Assembly: GCF_932294415.1 (NCBI RefSeq)
Contig: NC_065535.1
Location: 11,626,282 to 11,690,281 of the forward strand
Length of the DNA stretch: 64,000 bases
Source: Quercus robur
Lineage: Eukaryota; Streptophyta; Magnoliopsida; Fagales; Fagaceae
Reading direction: 5' to 3'
Part shown: positions 12,090-26,332 of the stretch, one piece after another
How the letters are laid out: each line of letters begins with the position of its first letter
Numbering within the stretch: the first letter of the stretch is position 1
Translations under genes and position numbers: made by a program
The notes under the pieces: generated by a model
Told to the model about the DNA's origin: nothing
What the model saw: only the letters and a program-made list of their open reading frames with translations
Database searches by the model: none

Positions 12090-15000
12090 CAACAAAAAAA
12101 ACTTTACTTTGATTTGCACTCCTCATAGCAAGGGGGTCAGCAGCAGCAGCAAACTTGTCGATCTCCTAGTAGGAATTTGATCAATTGACACTTTCAATTG
12201 ACACAATCAACACTTTCAAACTATATTTATAGAGAAATGCCGGTACTCTAGGTGCTCAAACTTTCCAAGGTCCAAATTCACATAATTACAATATGCTGAA
12301 TGATTAATTGTAGTGCTCTGGCATGCAGGGGCAGGTGTAGTGGACTGAATAAAGCACGTCCTTATCAACATCAGTGCAATTTGTGTTCCAAACCCTATTA
12401 AGAATGAGCTGATACATGGTTAATGCATGGGTACATGCTATGGCAAGTTCAATTCATGGATCATTTAGCTTTTAAAACTTAAAAGGTGTAGTAAATTGTT
12501 CATATGATTGTGATGGGACATTTCCCAGCTCCATTAATATAAATTGAAATTTTTTTCGGTTGGGTCGAAACAAAATTATAGTGTTATTTTGATGGTGGGA
12601 ACTGAAGGCAAAGAGCTTTAAATTGATAGTTTGAATAATTTAAGAGTAATATGAATATCCAATAAAATTCATGAAATATATAAGAAATTTCTCTTTTGGT
12701 TAGGTTAATGATTATTGGGTTACCAAATTCTTTTGAAGTCTCTTCCTATTTATTCAATATACTAAAATTTTCGGGTTTTTTTTTTTCATGAGGAAGAACT
12801 AAACTATTAGTGTATATATATATATATATAGTCGATTTTTAACCTATAGTGTTCATTTCATAATGATTGACTTTATCATCAGGGGAAGAAATCAATTGAT
12901 TTTTATTATAAACGAAATTCGAACAAGATCTCCTCCTCTAAAACAAAAGGTTTTATATCAATTAAGACAATTGGAATCTGCTATACTAATCTTAGTATTC
13001 AAATCTTATTTTCTCACTTGTTATACATATATAATTGTATACACAAATTTGGACCACCCAAAATTTATACCATGTGCCAACGGTTCATTCTTCACACCAA
13101 AAAGTCCGTAAGAGCTTTGAGTATGTCCAACTCCAACCTATCAGCCTCAGAGCATAATTTTAGTGCAACCCCACATGACTGGTTCATGGCATCCCACTTG
13201 TAGCATTGCAACTAAAACATGGGTATGGGTTTTGGTTTGTAAACAAAGCTGATAATTTTCTGATACAGCTAGCTAGAGTGGCCTTAGGGCACCCCCATGT
13301 GCTCGTACGTGTTAGCATTCCAGAAAGCCACATGGCAAATAAAGACAAAAGAGCTGTCAAAATTGATTAGATAGATACCATTGGGCTAACATTATTTTAT
13401 TAGAAAAAAATCATTGATTTTTTAGGTTCAAATAGGCTTATCTTAGTTGTTACAGGGAAACTGAGACTGCCAACCCCCATTCATTTACTTGCTTCCTCAT
13501 AAGTCATAACTCATAAGCCACCGTTATTTATTTATTTATTTATTTATTTTTATTTCATTTTCTAATACCTACACCCACATGAAAAGGAACAGTTGAGTTT
13601 GGGTCCCCCCCAACCCCACTGCCTCTCTTTCCATTTCTTTATCCCTCAATTATACAATGTTATAGACTCGTGATAAGTTGCATTATTTGCTAAAACGAGA
13701 TATAAACCAAACAACCTAAACAAGAAAATGTAAAAAATAAAAAATAATGGACCACTAACCCATAATGGATGGCCATGCATGCCCATGTGGTCCTTTTTTA
13801 TTAGGATTTTGTATTTTGTATTTTGTATTTTTTTGGTTATTGGTATATTATGATTATCCATGTTAGTTTTAACATGTCTTTGTCACTAGTTTTACATATT
13901 AAATGTACAATGAAATAAAGTCACAAAGATTTTACACCATAATATTATATATAAATGTCCACAATTCACTAGTTTTGCATCATTTGTTAGTTTTTTTTTC
14001 CTATAAAAATTTTGAAGCAATCACCAATATTTGTAATTCAATTAGTATTTCATGATATTTTCAACAAAAAAGTCTACTATTCAAATATTTCCAAATCCCA
14101 ACTATCAAATTATATATAGATATATATATATATATATATAATATAAAGAATTAATAGAACCTAAGAACTATACATGATGCTAAGGGAAAGGGGTGGAAAA
14201 TTATAGTGGAACCCTCCTTTTTTTGTTTTTTATTTGAGAGGGCTTCTTTTTTTTTTTTTTTTTTTGGTGAGTCTTAATAAAGTAAAAAATAAATAAAAAT
14301 ACAAAGTGGACTAAGAAGTTTTTTTTTAAACAAATTTTTTGGATAAATTTGTTTTGAAAATATGGATTAGCAGGAGAGTGTCATATTTTGTAGGCATTTT
14401 AAGTAGAATTGGAGATATTTTTTACCCGGTTGTTCTCAAGTTTTGTTCCTATTAAAAGTAAAGTATAGGAGTATTTAAGAAATGAATCCTCTTATAAACA
14501 GTATAGATAGATATAGATATAGATATTAAAGTGAAAGATTAATAAAAAATTCAAATATAAAATTGGAAGAGCGATGAAAGATTCAAATTAGTTTAATTGC
14601 ACTATTAATTTTATTCAACTTCGTGTCCTATAATTTTATATGAAGTGTCCATTTATTTTAGAACTATTTATATAGCACATTTAAAATTCTTTCAAATCCA
14701 TCTAAATCTACTTCTATCTATTCTTTTTATATCCCATTTAAAACTACTTTTAATTTATATAAAATAATCAAAATTTTCCTATCAAAACTTATTATTAATT
14801 CAAATATAAACTTCAATGATAAATTTTACCATATTCAAACAAATCCTTTTATTTTCTATATATTTTCATAATTTAATTGAAAATAATCATTAAGTAAATT
14901 CATTACATCACAATAACAAATAATTATGTTAACAAACCACATTCCTCCCCCCTTCAAATAGATTAATCAAGAATAAACAATTTTTATATTTTACCCAAAA

Positions 15001-17160
15001 AATATTCTTATATAGGTTTTGTTTTGTTTTGCTTTGCTTTTATTTATTTATTAATGAAATACGTATTTTTGTTGGTTTATATGTGAGGTAGAAAGGGAGT
15101 TTGGTTTCTGAAAGAGACCTTGTATTTTATTATTAATAATTTTTTAAAAAAATCAGTGAAAGATAAGTAAACATATTTTTAATGATGGATTTAAAAATTT
15201 GGCTCAATACTTGCTTGTGAGCACCGTAATGCATGTTTGTGTGTTTTGTTTTTATTCACGAACTAGTAAAAGGGAGAGGAGGAAAAGACGAGACCTACAA
15301 ATAAGTAAATAACCATATCCATATATATAGTTTTTTTTTTGAGAATCTATCCATATATATAGTTGATAGTTTATGAGTAAAAAAAGAAAGGTAATCGCTT
15401 AAAATTCTCATTTTAGCATTGTAGTGGAAAATGGATATAGCCTTATCTAACATATGAGTAGAATTTAGTTTCGGGTACCTTTCTCAAGTATTAAATTTGT
15501 CAAGGTCAACAATCAATGGCGTGTGAGGGTGTCCTTTCAACCCAAGCCATAGACCTTTCAACAACTTATTATTCAATATTTGTTTTGTTAAGCTAATAAT
15601 TGATAGTAATTCATATTAAATTGTTTTTTTTTTCCCTTAACAAGATTTGAACATAATATTTATATCTAATCTAAACCTCCCATCCTTTTCTAAATTTACT
15701 TGCAAAAAGATCTACATCGATTTTTCTATAAAATTGAAATTAAAAAAAAAAAGAAAAAGAAAGAGTGTATCTTGAACAGTTAAAATCTTGTCTGCCTTTT
15801 CTGCCCCTCTCGTGCCCCCCCATGTCCCAGCTTTGATAAAGTTCTGGTCGTATGAGATATCATATAATAGGACTGGTAGCACAAAAACTTTACTATTATT
15901 GGTACTAGACTAATGCTAGGTAGTGGACCATACCTAAAACAAGAGCACTTTTTACAACCTTAATTATCAGTACAAAACAAGTGCAGTGGATAAAATAATG
16001 AGTAACAGCACACAATCTTTTTCTGCAAATGTTAATGTTGTAAATTATTATTAAAGTTACCTTATCCTTTTTTTTTTTTTTTTAAAGAAATAATTACAGT
16101 ATCTTACTTTCATATAATCCATGTAGCTTATTTATTATTAATGCTAATCACGTTATCCATCATCATCATCAGCATCATCATTTTTATCAACACTAATGAC
16201 AACATCAACGGTCATATTATTAGTTATGTCAAAGCTCTATGTATGCAGTGGTTTCGAATTTGTGAATTTGAGTATGTGAAGGATTAAGATATTTTAAAAC
16301 TTTTAGGTTAACTTTTTTTTTTTTTTAAGAAAAAAGAAGGAGCTTTTAGGTTAACTTTATCATTCGGTTTTTAAAACTTCATTTAACCATACCGACATGA
16401 GTAGATTAGATTTTATTGCAATATAAAAAATTTAGCAAATGCTAATAGTTGAGTTGACGTCTATTTAAACTTAAGGATGTAACAAAATCAAATCAAATAT
16501 GAAAAATAATTTATAAGATTTAAAAAAATTATAGTAAAACGTTTTGTAATAGACTTGTTAATTCTTAATTAATATTATATCATGGTTTACCGAAAAAATA
16601 AAAATAAAATTTGTAATTCTCTAACCCTATCTCAAAAGGAAAAAGAAAAAGGAAAAGAAAAAAAAAGAAAAAAAAAAAGGCAGTTCTGATCCAAATTTGG
16701 ATATGGATACACCGGCAAACTCTGAATACTTCTATCGCAAGTAAAACATTGTACTACACAGTAGAGTAGTGGACTCAGTCCACAGTTCACACCAGACTAG
16801 ACCACGAAATTTACTGAAGAAAACGTAAATTTATCGCGAGTCTCGTGAATTTAAAGTTGGGTGGATAAGATAAGAAAGATACCTAGTTTTGTTTTCATTT
16901 CCAATAAAATTTTAGCAAAAGAGAAAAAAAGAAAAGTAAAGTGTAGAGATCTGAGTCTGACACAGCCTTTTCATTTATCTATCTATCTCTCTCTCTTTTC
17001 TCAACGGACACAGGACAATGCTTTGGAACCAACGGAACGGACTCGATAAATGGCGGACTCCAATTTTAGAGTTTAGCTAGATTTAAGGAACGTGTTTGAG
17101 GTCCGTGTTCTTTTAAACTTTACTACGTTTTTGTAACATTCTACTTTCCAAGGCGGTTTT
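12090..17160. other. Intergenic AT-rich spacer
   Basis: No gene found over 5 kb. It contains TA microsatellites (12821-12836, 14113-14140), a TTTA run (13524-13552), long T tracts (14248-14266, 16071-16083, 16313-16326) and one dispersed repeat (14240-14526). Two copies of CCATATATATAGTT lie about 35 bp apart near 15320-15365. All open frames here are short and low complexity. Confidence 0.5.
14240..14526. repeat. Dispersed repeat, copy 1
   Basis: Shares a long run of similarity with 38662-38935: a T tract, then GGTGAG, ACAAAGTGGACT, AAGTTTTTTTTT, and near the end GTTTTGTTCCTATTAAAAGT. Same orientation in both copies. Class not known. Confidence 0.7.
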
Positions 17161-17210
17161 GTTTTTGTTGTCTCAGTTAGACACAGAAAGAGAGAGAAAG
17201 AGAAAGAGAA

Positions 17211-17242
<32 letters not shown>

Positions 17243-17243
17243 T
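17161..17243. repeat. GA-rich microsatellite in the IQD 5' leader
   Basis: GAAAGA and GA units run for about 70 bp, ending some 50 bp before the IQD start codon. GA tracts in plant 5' leaders are common and can bind BPC/GAF-type factors; that role is inferred. Confidence 0.8.
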
Positions 17244-17294
17244 AACTGAGACTGAGAGTGAGTAGAGTCTTGGTGGCTGGTGTGAGAGAGAGAG

Positions 17295-20200
17295 ATGGTG
17301 AAATCTACCTCATGCTTCAAAATAATCACCTGCGGTAGCGATTCAAAGGACAAGGATGATCTCGAGGTCTCCGAGGTACCTGATTGGTTTCAGTCTTCTT
17401 TGTTTTCGTTGACTTTCTTTCTGTTGTGATTTGGTTTGGTGTTCTTGTTAGATTTGTATTGGTTACAAAAATGCTATTATTGGAAAGTTTGTAGTTTTTT
17501 TTTTAAGATCTGAGAAGTCAAATCAAATTAAACCGAGTTTCAGTGCAACTGTGTGATTGAATTAAAGCCGAGCTTTTGATTTCTTCTTATATATGTATAT
17601 ATTAAGATCTGAGGGATTTCTTGTTTCTGATTTGGTTTATTCAGTAATTAAGCAATGATGATTCTGATTTTTTTATTTAAAAAAAAAAAAAAATTTTGAT
17701 GCAGTGTGTTTGGACTTACTATTTTTACTAGCATTATGAGTAATTGAGTTCTTACAATCAGTTCTTTGTTGGTTTAGCACAAATGCTTGTTCACAATGAA
17801 GCAGTTATATTCATTAAGATTGCTGGATAGTGAAGCACATTATGTTGGTCCTGCTTGTCATTTACAGAAAGAAAGAAAGAGAACTTTTTAAAAAAAAATA
17901 CTGGAAGATTTATATTGCAGTGTGTAGTTGATTTGGTATCAATAATTCGACAAAGAAAAAGCAAAAAAGTTGTGAGTGAAATCACATTGGAAGAGTGCAA
18001 TGTGTTTGAAAGATTTATGCGACGAAAGATAGAGATGGGTTCATTCGTACAATTATCAATTGACTTGATACATTTGCAGATCTTGCAAATTTTTATAATG
18101 TTTTTCTGAGAACTGTCTTTTTCCTACTCTTATCAAGTTTTCCTGAAGCCATTTTCCAATGAAGTAGTGTTGCGAGGTCATAATTCATATAGATTGGAAC
18201 TTAATGCTATTAATGGACAGAGCAATAAGAGGAGGGCAGTCAGTTTTATGTGTGTGTATTGTGTTGTGTTGAATTGTGTTATTTGTGCTTCACTCCAGGC
18301 CAAGGGTTCAAGTGACAAACGTGGGTGGAGTTTCCGGAAGAGGTCTGCCCGGCATCGAGTGCTTAGCAACACTGTTATCTCAGAAACCCCCTCCTCTGCA
18401 AATAAGGAGAGCCCAGAAGATGTTAATATTAACTATCAACAACCAGCCAACTCTACTGTTCTGGAGAAAATTTCAGTGATACAATCAATAGATGAGAAAC
18501 CCCAGCTGTCGACTTCAGTGGAAACAAAAGTAATTGAGACAGTGGTTCCTACTGAAAATGAAAATAAGCTTGATGTATGCAAAGAGGAGTCTGTTATTAT
18601 TGTCGAAAATAAGCTTGATGTATTCGCAGAGGAGTCTGTTGTTATTGTCGAAAATAAGCTTGATGTATACGCAGAGGAGTCTGTTGTTATTGTCATCCAG
18701 GCTGCTATCAGAGGGTTTCTGGTAGTCTCTTTGTCTTAACTGTATGAGTGCAAAACTTGCTAGGTTGGTATCCATACTTACCTTTCTTTTTATTAAAAAC
18801 CATTTTCCAGGGTCAGATAATGCTGTTGAAGCTTAAGAATGTTGTTAAATTGCAAGCTGCTGTTCGTGGGTATCTGGTTCGAAGTCATGCTGTGGGAACC
18901 CTACGTTGTGTTCAAGCCATTGCCAAAATGCAAGCTCTTGTTCGAGCCCGCCGTGCTCGTTTGTCTCTAGAGGGTTCATATCCAGAAAATAAATTAGGTG
19001 GGAAGCATGAGAACAATACCGATACTTCAAAGACCTGGGTAATGCTACTGGAATCTTACTCAGTATATTTCGAAATTCAAACCATATAGGGTTGATGAGG
19101 CTTTTTATTTTTTATATGACTTGAGATAGAATAGAATGGAGGAAAAGAATACATTTGACTGATCCTAACTAATTTGTTGAGGATTCATAGCTGACCCCAA
19201 AATTTTGGGATTAAGGCTTGCTGTTGTTGTTGTAGTATTCTTGTTCATATTGGTTTGACAATAGGCTATAATCTATATACTGGCTATCAACCTCAGAAAC
19301 TCCCTCTGTAAAAATGTTGATCTGTTATGATAACAATATCTCAACTTGCTAAATAAATAAACAAAATAAAAGAGTCAGGGATTCCTTTTGTAAAAGTGTT
19401 TAATATATTATTATAAGTTATAACCATTCTTGAAATGTCACTTGCCTAATAAATAAACGCATAAAAGAAGTCAGTGCCCCCTTTGTAAAAATGCTAATCT
19501 ATTACAATAACTATATCTTGAAATATTACCCTCTAAAGAAATAAATGGAAACAAAAGTTAGTGCTTCAAACTCTGCTTGTTCAATATAATAATTTTCTAG
19601 AGAAGGGGGAGGGGGAGGGTAGGTTTCAATACCCAAACAATTTCAAGCTTAAAAAAAAAAAAGATCTAAAAGGGTGAGCAAATTAATAAAGATTTGTGCA
19701 GACATGCAAATATTACCTATGGAACAATGTAGAATGAAAAAAATCAGAGTGAGATGCTTTTTGTGATTGTGCAGACATGCAAATATTGCCTATGCTTTTT
19801 GGAACAATCAAATAGCCTTTGTTGCAGTTCATATGCATTCACCACCTATCAATCGCTGCCAGGATTTCACATAATAGTGGGATAATGGCCCCCGAGCTTT
19901 CATCTTACTAGGTAGTACTTGAATGAAAAGATAGATTGAATAATGTTTTAGAAACTAAGTAATATCATTAATCTACTTTAGAGTCTAAAATTTTCATGAA
20001 GTGTTGTAAACTATCAACGGTATCATTAATGGTGAGTATCACAGGGTAAGTTAGGGATTCATAATTGACCCATTACTGAATCTTGTTTACTGTTGGAGCT
20101 TGGTTTATTGCCAATTTATTGGATGCTAGGCAATGTATTCTTATCCTTTTAATAAGCAACAATTACTGTTATCACATGTTTAGACAACCTTGCCTGGTTA

Positions 20201-23170
20201 TTCCATTTTACAGGAGAAGGAAAAATTAGCAATGGAATCTAATGTAACATGCACTTCCATTGAGAAGCTGCTAAGCAATGGTTTTGCCCGTCAGGTATGA
20301 CAATATTTCTTTCTGCTGTTTTATAGTCTTGTCAGCCTATTTATTCTTACAAATGTATAGCCTGACTAAATTGATTACTTTTCAAAATTAAAGCTGTTGG
20401 AATCAACACCAAAGACCAAACCTATCCATGTTAAGTGTGATCCTTCTAAACATGATTCTGCTTGGAAGTGGTTGGAGAGATGGATGTCTGTTTCTTCACC
20501 AGATATTGTTGAGTCAAAGAAAGCAGAGCCAATTACAGAAAAACAGGAAAGAGAACAGGATGAGAACTTGGTGTCTCATTTTGAAACTGAAATTCCATCT
20601 GAAGTATCTCCTGAGTCAAAGGATGCTGAGTCCAACAATAGGGAATCACTGGTGCCATCTGAAAGCGAAGATAATCTGATTACTTATGATCCCAACGACT
20701 TCAACTTTCAGGCATACAATCCTACCTCTTTGTCAGAAGATGATTTAGATCAGCCTCGGCCTGAAAGCACAAATACATCTGATGCAAAAGAAACCTTGTT
20801 GGACATGATTTCTCTTCCAAATCAAAGTACTCAAGCAGATTCAAATTCTCAAGTGGAGTTCAATTTTCTTCCTGTGAAGCCTGAAACAGAAACCGAACAG
20901 CCAAAACGCTCTATGAAGAGACTTGCCTCAGAACAGTTGGACACTGAAGAGAAGAAGTGTGTATTTGGATCAAGAAAGCCGAGCAATCCTGCATTTATTG
21001 CTGCCCAGTCAAAATTCGAAGATCTTAGTACAATTACCAGTGCAGGTAAAGATGCTGAAGTTGAATCACATGTAGACACAACTCTGTCTGGAGCAAGTAC
21101 TGTAATCAGGACAAAGGAGCTCGGTATAGCAGAAAATTCAACCCCTCACAGTTCAAGGGTTCAAGTAGGTGGCTCTGAATGTGGCACTGAACTCTCTATT
21201 TCTTCTACCCTTGATTCGCCTGACATATCTGAAGTCGGAGCACCGGAGTGTGAGCATGAAGCCAAAGTTTTAGAGGATGGAATTTACAATCCAAACAGCA
21301 TGAAAAACATGGATGTTGAATCCAAGGATGAATCTTCCGTCTCAATATCTAACTTATCTACCTCTGTCTTGGATAAGCCAGAGAATCTTGGTGATGTCAA
21401 TGGTGAATCTGTAAATCTAATTGTGACCACGGACACCCCACTGATAGAGCCTAAGCTGGAGAAGGATGCATCAGCTGATCTGCAGAGACAGCCGGACTCT
21501 GTGACAGGTCATCAACCATACCGGACATCTCCAGAAGCTTCTCCCAGAAGCCATATAACTGTGCCTGAATCTCATGGGACGCCTTCTAGTCAGGTATCTG
21601 TGAAATCTAAAAAGAAAAGAAGTGATAAGAGTGGATCCAACCAAAAGCCTAGATCCCTGTCAGGGGGTAAGAAATCACCTTCGAATCCAAATCATGATTC
21701 TGGCTCAAGAGGTAGTGTGGAACAATTGCCAAGAGAGGAGAAAAATGGGAAGAGACGCAATTCCTTTGGTTCAGCAAAATCAGACCCTATTGATCAAGAA
21801 CCAATAGAGAGCAATACTAATAGTTCTCTTCCCCATTTCATGCAAGCCACAGAATCTGCTAGAGCCAAGCTCCAAGCAAATAACTCTCCAAGATCAAGTC
21901 CAGATGTGCAAGACAGAGACAGTTACATAAAGAAGAGACATTCCTTACCGGGTGCAAATGGGAGGCAAGGGTCTCCACGTATTTTACGTTCAACGTCTCA
22001 AGCCCAGCAGAGTGCGAAGGGAAATGTTACTTATCAGCATGGTATTCTCTCGACCTCATATGTATTATTTGAAGTCTTGTTAATTTATATTCAACTTAAG
22101 TTAAACTTGGCCTTAATCCCAATTAAATTAGGGTGGATTACTGATCATTACCAACTAATCCTGGTCAGCATGTGTATTCTTTTTTGTCATTTTATCTTAT
22201 TTGAAATCATAATTTTGTTGCCTCCTCTTTTTTCCCCCCTCACTCCAATCTGAATTAAATCATGTGTTCTCACTGGTACATTAATCCTTTTGCCCATAGC
22301 AGCATAGCCAAACCATCTTACATAACTCTCTCATCTATTCTTCCATAGGAATTACCTTTGAACAAATGACTTTAGTCCTTATCTTTCGTAGCATTCCCTA
22401 TTATTTATCTTAACATTTTCATTTTTGCTACTGTCACTTTATGAATGTGTTTCTTCTCAACAATTTGATGTTTTTATCATATTGTATAAATGGTTTTATA
22501 GCAGTCCTATAGTTTTTTTTTTTCCTTTTTCTTTAGCTCAATAGGTTTTTTAGGGTTAACACAATACTCTTATGTACTTCCCCATTTCATTCACCTGCTC
22601 TTATTGTATGAGTCACATCATTCTTAATTTTCCCATATGAACTGCAGCGCACACTCTTCACTATTATATTTGCTGAACGTCTTGATTAGACAAAATATGC
22701 TTAGAGTAATCATCATCTACTTGATAGGATTGTTACTTTAAGTACAAATTAAATTTTCATTCTTCCTGACACTTTGAATGCCTTTCCCCACACTGAAAAA
22801 GTGTTAGATTTGTGATTCAAGTATGTCCTGTTAGTGCATCCTTTTGACTACTCTGCTTTTACCATCTTTCCGATGTGTAATCCATTATATATATACCAGT
22901 TTAACCACAATTTGGCATTTTAATCAAATATTTATAGTATGTCTTCTACATGTTATTATGGTGTATCCCACTTGGCATGTGTTGATGCCATTCTAGCGCA
23001 ATAGCAAAGCACAGTGGGTAGAGGTTTGTTTTGAGCCTCTGGAATTCTCTTCTTATTGATGATAGCAAAGGAAAGAATATGTAAGAAGTATAAAGTAGCA
23101 TCTCTGCATTAAGACTTGGTAACTTACTGCTTGATCCTGCTTTTTTTCAGAAAGAAAATGGCAGAGGTGA
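17295..23170 (+). CDS. IQD32: IQ-domain protein, IQD32-like
   Basis: Six exons join in one frame: 17295-17375, 18299-18721, 18811-19038, 20214-20294, 20394-22041 and 23151-23170, for 826 residues. The start is MVKSTSCFKIITCGSDS and the end is HERKWQR. IQ motifs lie at residues 160-168 (IQAAIRGFL) and about 178-215 (VVKLQAAVRGYLVR, then CVQAIAKMQALVRAR). IQD proteins bind calmodulin through these motifs and act as scaffolds on microtubules, plasma membrane or nucleus. The large exon 5 encodes an acidic, Ser-rich disordered region; a basic Ser/Pro-rich C-terminus follows, as in the DUF4005 region. Length is close to Arabidopsis IQD32. Residues 115-159 are three tandem 15-residue copies of an ENKLDV...EESVVIV unit. 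All introns are GT-AG. The symbol rests on end sequences, length and neighbour order. Confidence 0.92.
18560..18694 (+). repeat. In-frame 45-bp tandem triplication
   Basis: Three head-to-tail 45-bp units start at 18560, 18605 and 18650, each opening GAAAATAAGCTTGATGTAT. Units 2 and 3 are nearly identical; unit 1 differs more. Each adds 15 residues directly before the first IQ motif. Confidence 0.95.
19303..19562. repeat. Three degenerate tandem repeats in IQD intron 3
   Basis: Three units of roughly 85-95 bp each contain CT(T/C)TGTAAAA, then AATAAA(T/C) blocks and a closing AGTCAGTGC-like block. Just downstream a TGCAGACATGCAAATATT block also occurs twice (about 19697 and 19771). Confidence 0.6.
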
Positions 23171-25133
23171 AGACATTTGAATTTATCATATGCCTCAAAA
23201 GGAAATGATGGTGGATCACCAGTGTCCTAGATGGGCAAGTTGGAGTCAATTATTGATCTACTTGACGGGTAGCTACTTAGTTTTGTATACTGGTTTTTCT
23301 CCTCTTTGATTGTGCTAGTTAATCCATGGATGGAATTGGGGGTTTGTGTGGAAAGGTTACATATATATGAAACTGAATGAGGTTTTCGTGTAAATTACTA
23401 CCACTATCACTACCATTATTTTTTATAATTTTTTTTTTATATTAAATTTCTTCCCCGGTATTATGTAAGTTTAACAGTGTTTGTGAGTGTAATATTTAGG
23501 TGAATTACCAGATGTTTTTACATGTTACAAGGTTGAGATCTTTTAAAGGCTTTGACCAATTATTGTAATAAATTGGATTTCTGTATTTCCTTTTGCCTTT
23601 ATTATAAGTGTCTTTTAATGTTGTGTAAATGTTTGGGTTTCCGACTCTTTCCTTCTTTTTATTTTTAGTATTTTTATAAGAATGTAGTGGGGAGGAGTTG
23701 GGGGACTTGGGGTTCAAACTCTATATATGTGTGTATATATATATATATATGTGTGTGTGTGTATGAGACATCACAAAGAATGACATTACCAACAGGTAAT
23801 CATTTGAATCTCGATCTCCCAACTCTTTCCTTCTAAAATTTTAGAAATACTCAGCATTTGGTTAATGATAATGCAAACCCGATTTCAGCAATTGCGTGGG
23901 CACTATATGCTGGTGAGTGATGAATCTCTATGGATAAAATTATCATGGGATTTATCAACAAAAGTTGCCATTGGTAGTGTGTCAATGGCATCGTAATGAA
24001 TTGTAAAGAGTCTTCCTATGTTTAATCTCTTTTACAATTGTTGGAACGCGAGAACCAACTTCATCATTTGATAGGGTTAGGACTAATTCTGAAGCTTGCT
24101 CCTCTACCTTTTTTAATATCCAATTATTGATTTTAGCCTATAGCTTTTTGATTGAGGATTTTGCCAATATCAAAGGGTAAGTTGCACTTTTTACCTCGAT
24201 TGCATTTAACCCCTAGAACTATTGAAATCTGCAATCGATGTCAGAATTTAAAATTACATTGGGCTTAAAACATCCTATTGTCTTCTATATTGTTAGCTTT
24301 GACATAAAATATAAATGTGTGCATCACGTTTGATTTTTGACCCTCTGATTGGACTAAACTTCTACACTAAAAATTAAATTAAAAAAAAAATATTCCACCA
24401 TTTATCTTTATTTCCCGAAAAATTAAAAACATTTTTAGCAAAATCCTATCAAGCTCAACAACAAAAACACATTTCTAGAACTAGTCTAATTTCAATTGGG
24501 AATTCTTGGGACCTTTAGCATTAAGAAGAGCCTCTCAAATTGCGAATTTTCATTCATTTTACTATTTAATAACTTATAATCAGATCTAGGTAAAAAATTT
24601 CATTCTATATAGTTACTCACCTTATACATTGGTTGGTTATGTCCCTACCCAATCAATGTTTTCGACACACCTTCACAACCAAACAAGGCAGTATGGAACC
24701 GACTATAAGAAAATTGTCCCTTGCAACGTTTGAATTTGAAGGGGCACAATTAGTCCAATAGGTTTGTAAAGTTTGAGTAAGTGAAATGTTAATGTAATAA
24801 GTTATAATTGGTGTAAGACCACTTTTACTTGAGTTTACACGTAGACAATTTTAACTATGCACTAATTACAACATGTCACTTCATTAATAATGATTTTTTT
24901 TTTTTTTTTTTGGTTACTAAACTTATTGTTTTTGTCTAAACCTTTTTTTTTTTTTTTTTGCTGAAGTCTAAACCTTTATATTAAGGCGTAAGTGTGTTTG
25001 TATAAATAGTAGATCAAACGTTAGTAAGAATGGATTGGGCTACTTGTTAGGCCAGCATAGCTCCGAGAAACTATGACCAAGAGCTTGGGCTTGAGAACCA
25101 TGTTGACTGGATTATAATCTGGCTTAATATCAA
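23171..25133. other. IQD 3' UTR and spacer
   Basis: The IQD 3' UTR probably occupies the first 300-400 bp. The rest is AT-rich spacer with a TG/TA microsatellite at 23725-23763 and T tracts near 24894-24911 and 24943-24959. No further gene was found. Confidence 0.5.
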
Positions 25134-25302
25134 GGTTGCGTTTGGCTTCAAATTAAAAAGTCACTTATTTTATTATTCAACTTATTTTTGTTTCTCCTTT
25201 GCACTTTTTGATACTATTCATGGGTCTCACTATATTATTTTAGCTAACTTTTAGTTTTATCTACAGTACTTTCAACAAAATATATAGATCCAAAACAGAC
25301 CC
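25134..25302. mobile_element. Tourist-like MITE, copy 1
   Basis: Termini are GGTTGCGTTTGGCTTC and GATCCAAAACAGACCC, imperfect inverted repeats. CAA stands on the left and TAA on the right, a decayed TWA target duplication. The interior matches the reverse complement of 39515-39710, including GGGTCT, a TATTTTAG block and TTATCTA. PIF/Harbinger-derived MITEs have this layout. Confidence 0.75.
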
Positions 25303-25549
25303 TAAATATTGGATTAATTATGCCTGATGATTTTCGGCTGAGCTAGCACAAAATTATTTCAATAATTTTTTTATCTGACAACAAATTTATTTTACAATAT
25401 CTTTAAGAATTCCTAATACGATTCTTCTTGTTGTAACTTGTAACAGTTTCCAAATAAATTAGCTGCATATTAAAATACTGTAACAATTTGAGGTTTGTTT
25501 TTTAACAATAACAATTTGAGCTTTCATCCTTGTGCATTATAGAAGGGCA

Positions 25550-25585
<36 letters not shown>

Positions 25586-26327
25586 AATGTTCATATACAT
25601 TTGACCCTCTTATAACTAATATTATGTTATTATCATCATTAATACTTTATTGAGGCACCAATTTCGTTCCATAATGTATAATTACACTTCGAAACTAATT
25701 GTGCTTCAGTTTTTTATTTTATTTTTGAAGACTTTAAGTCACACGAATAGAAGCTAGACTTATTTTTAAAATAAATCGTTGATTAATAAATTTAATTACC
25801 TTTTTAAAATAAAAAAAATTAGACCAATAGATTCATTTTTCAAGGGTCTATCATTCCTTGAAGTATATTTTAAAATTTTCTGACTTTGTTTCTCATTAAA
25901 CCAATACTTTAAAACGTTTTTATCTTTTTGTTCATTTTCCTATACTTTAGCTAGGTTTATTTTAAAGTTCGGTGAAGTTCTTTCCAGAATAATCATATAT
26001 AAAAAAATTATAAAAAAACTTTAATTCTCTAATTATAAAACTGATAGTACAACCTCATTGTTTATACTTCTAGATTATTTGGAGAAAAAAAAAAAAAACT
26101 TTTCACTTACAAAAAAATGGTGGAGAAAGTTATTTGATTAATAATTTTTTCATCCACAATAATTATCAAAATATAAGAGATCAATTATAAAAATCATCCA
26201 ATGGATTGGACCTATGTTAATTTATATTTCCCCTCTAAAACCACATCTTTTTTTGGTAGTAGTTCTAATTAACTTAAATGGTAAAAAAATTTATTCATGA
26301 AGTGAATATCATAGGTTTAAATTCTAC
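25303..26327. other. AT-rich spacer
   Basis: No gene seen. It holds a TA microsatellite (25549-25578) and AT-rich sequence up to the target site of the LTR retrotransposon. Confidence 0.5.
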
Positions 26328-26332
26328 CTTAT

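Noticed and set aside
18436-18775. Antisense open frames with three Ser/Thr- or Asn-rich repeats
   Set aside because: They mirror the in-frame 45-bp triplication of the IQD exon and have no independent support.
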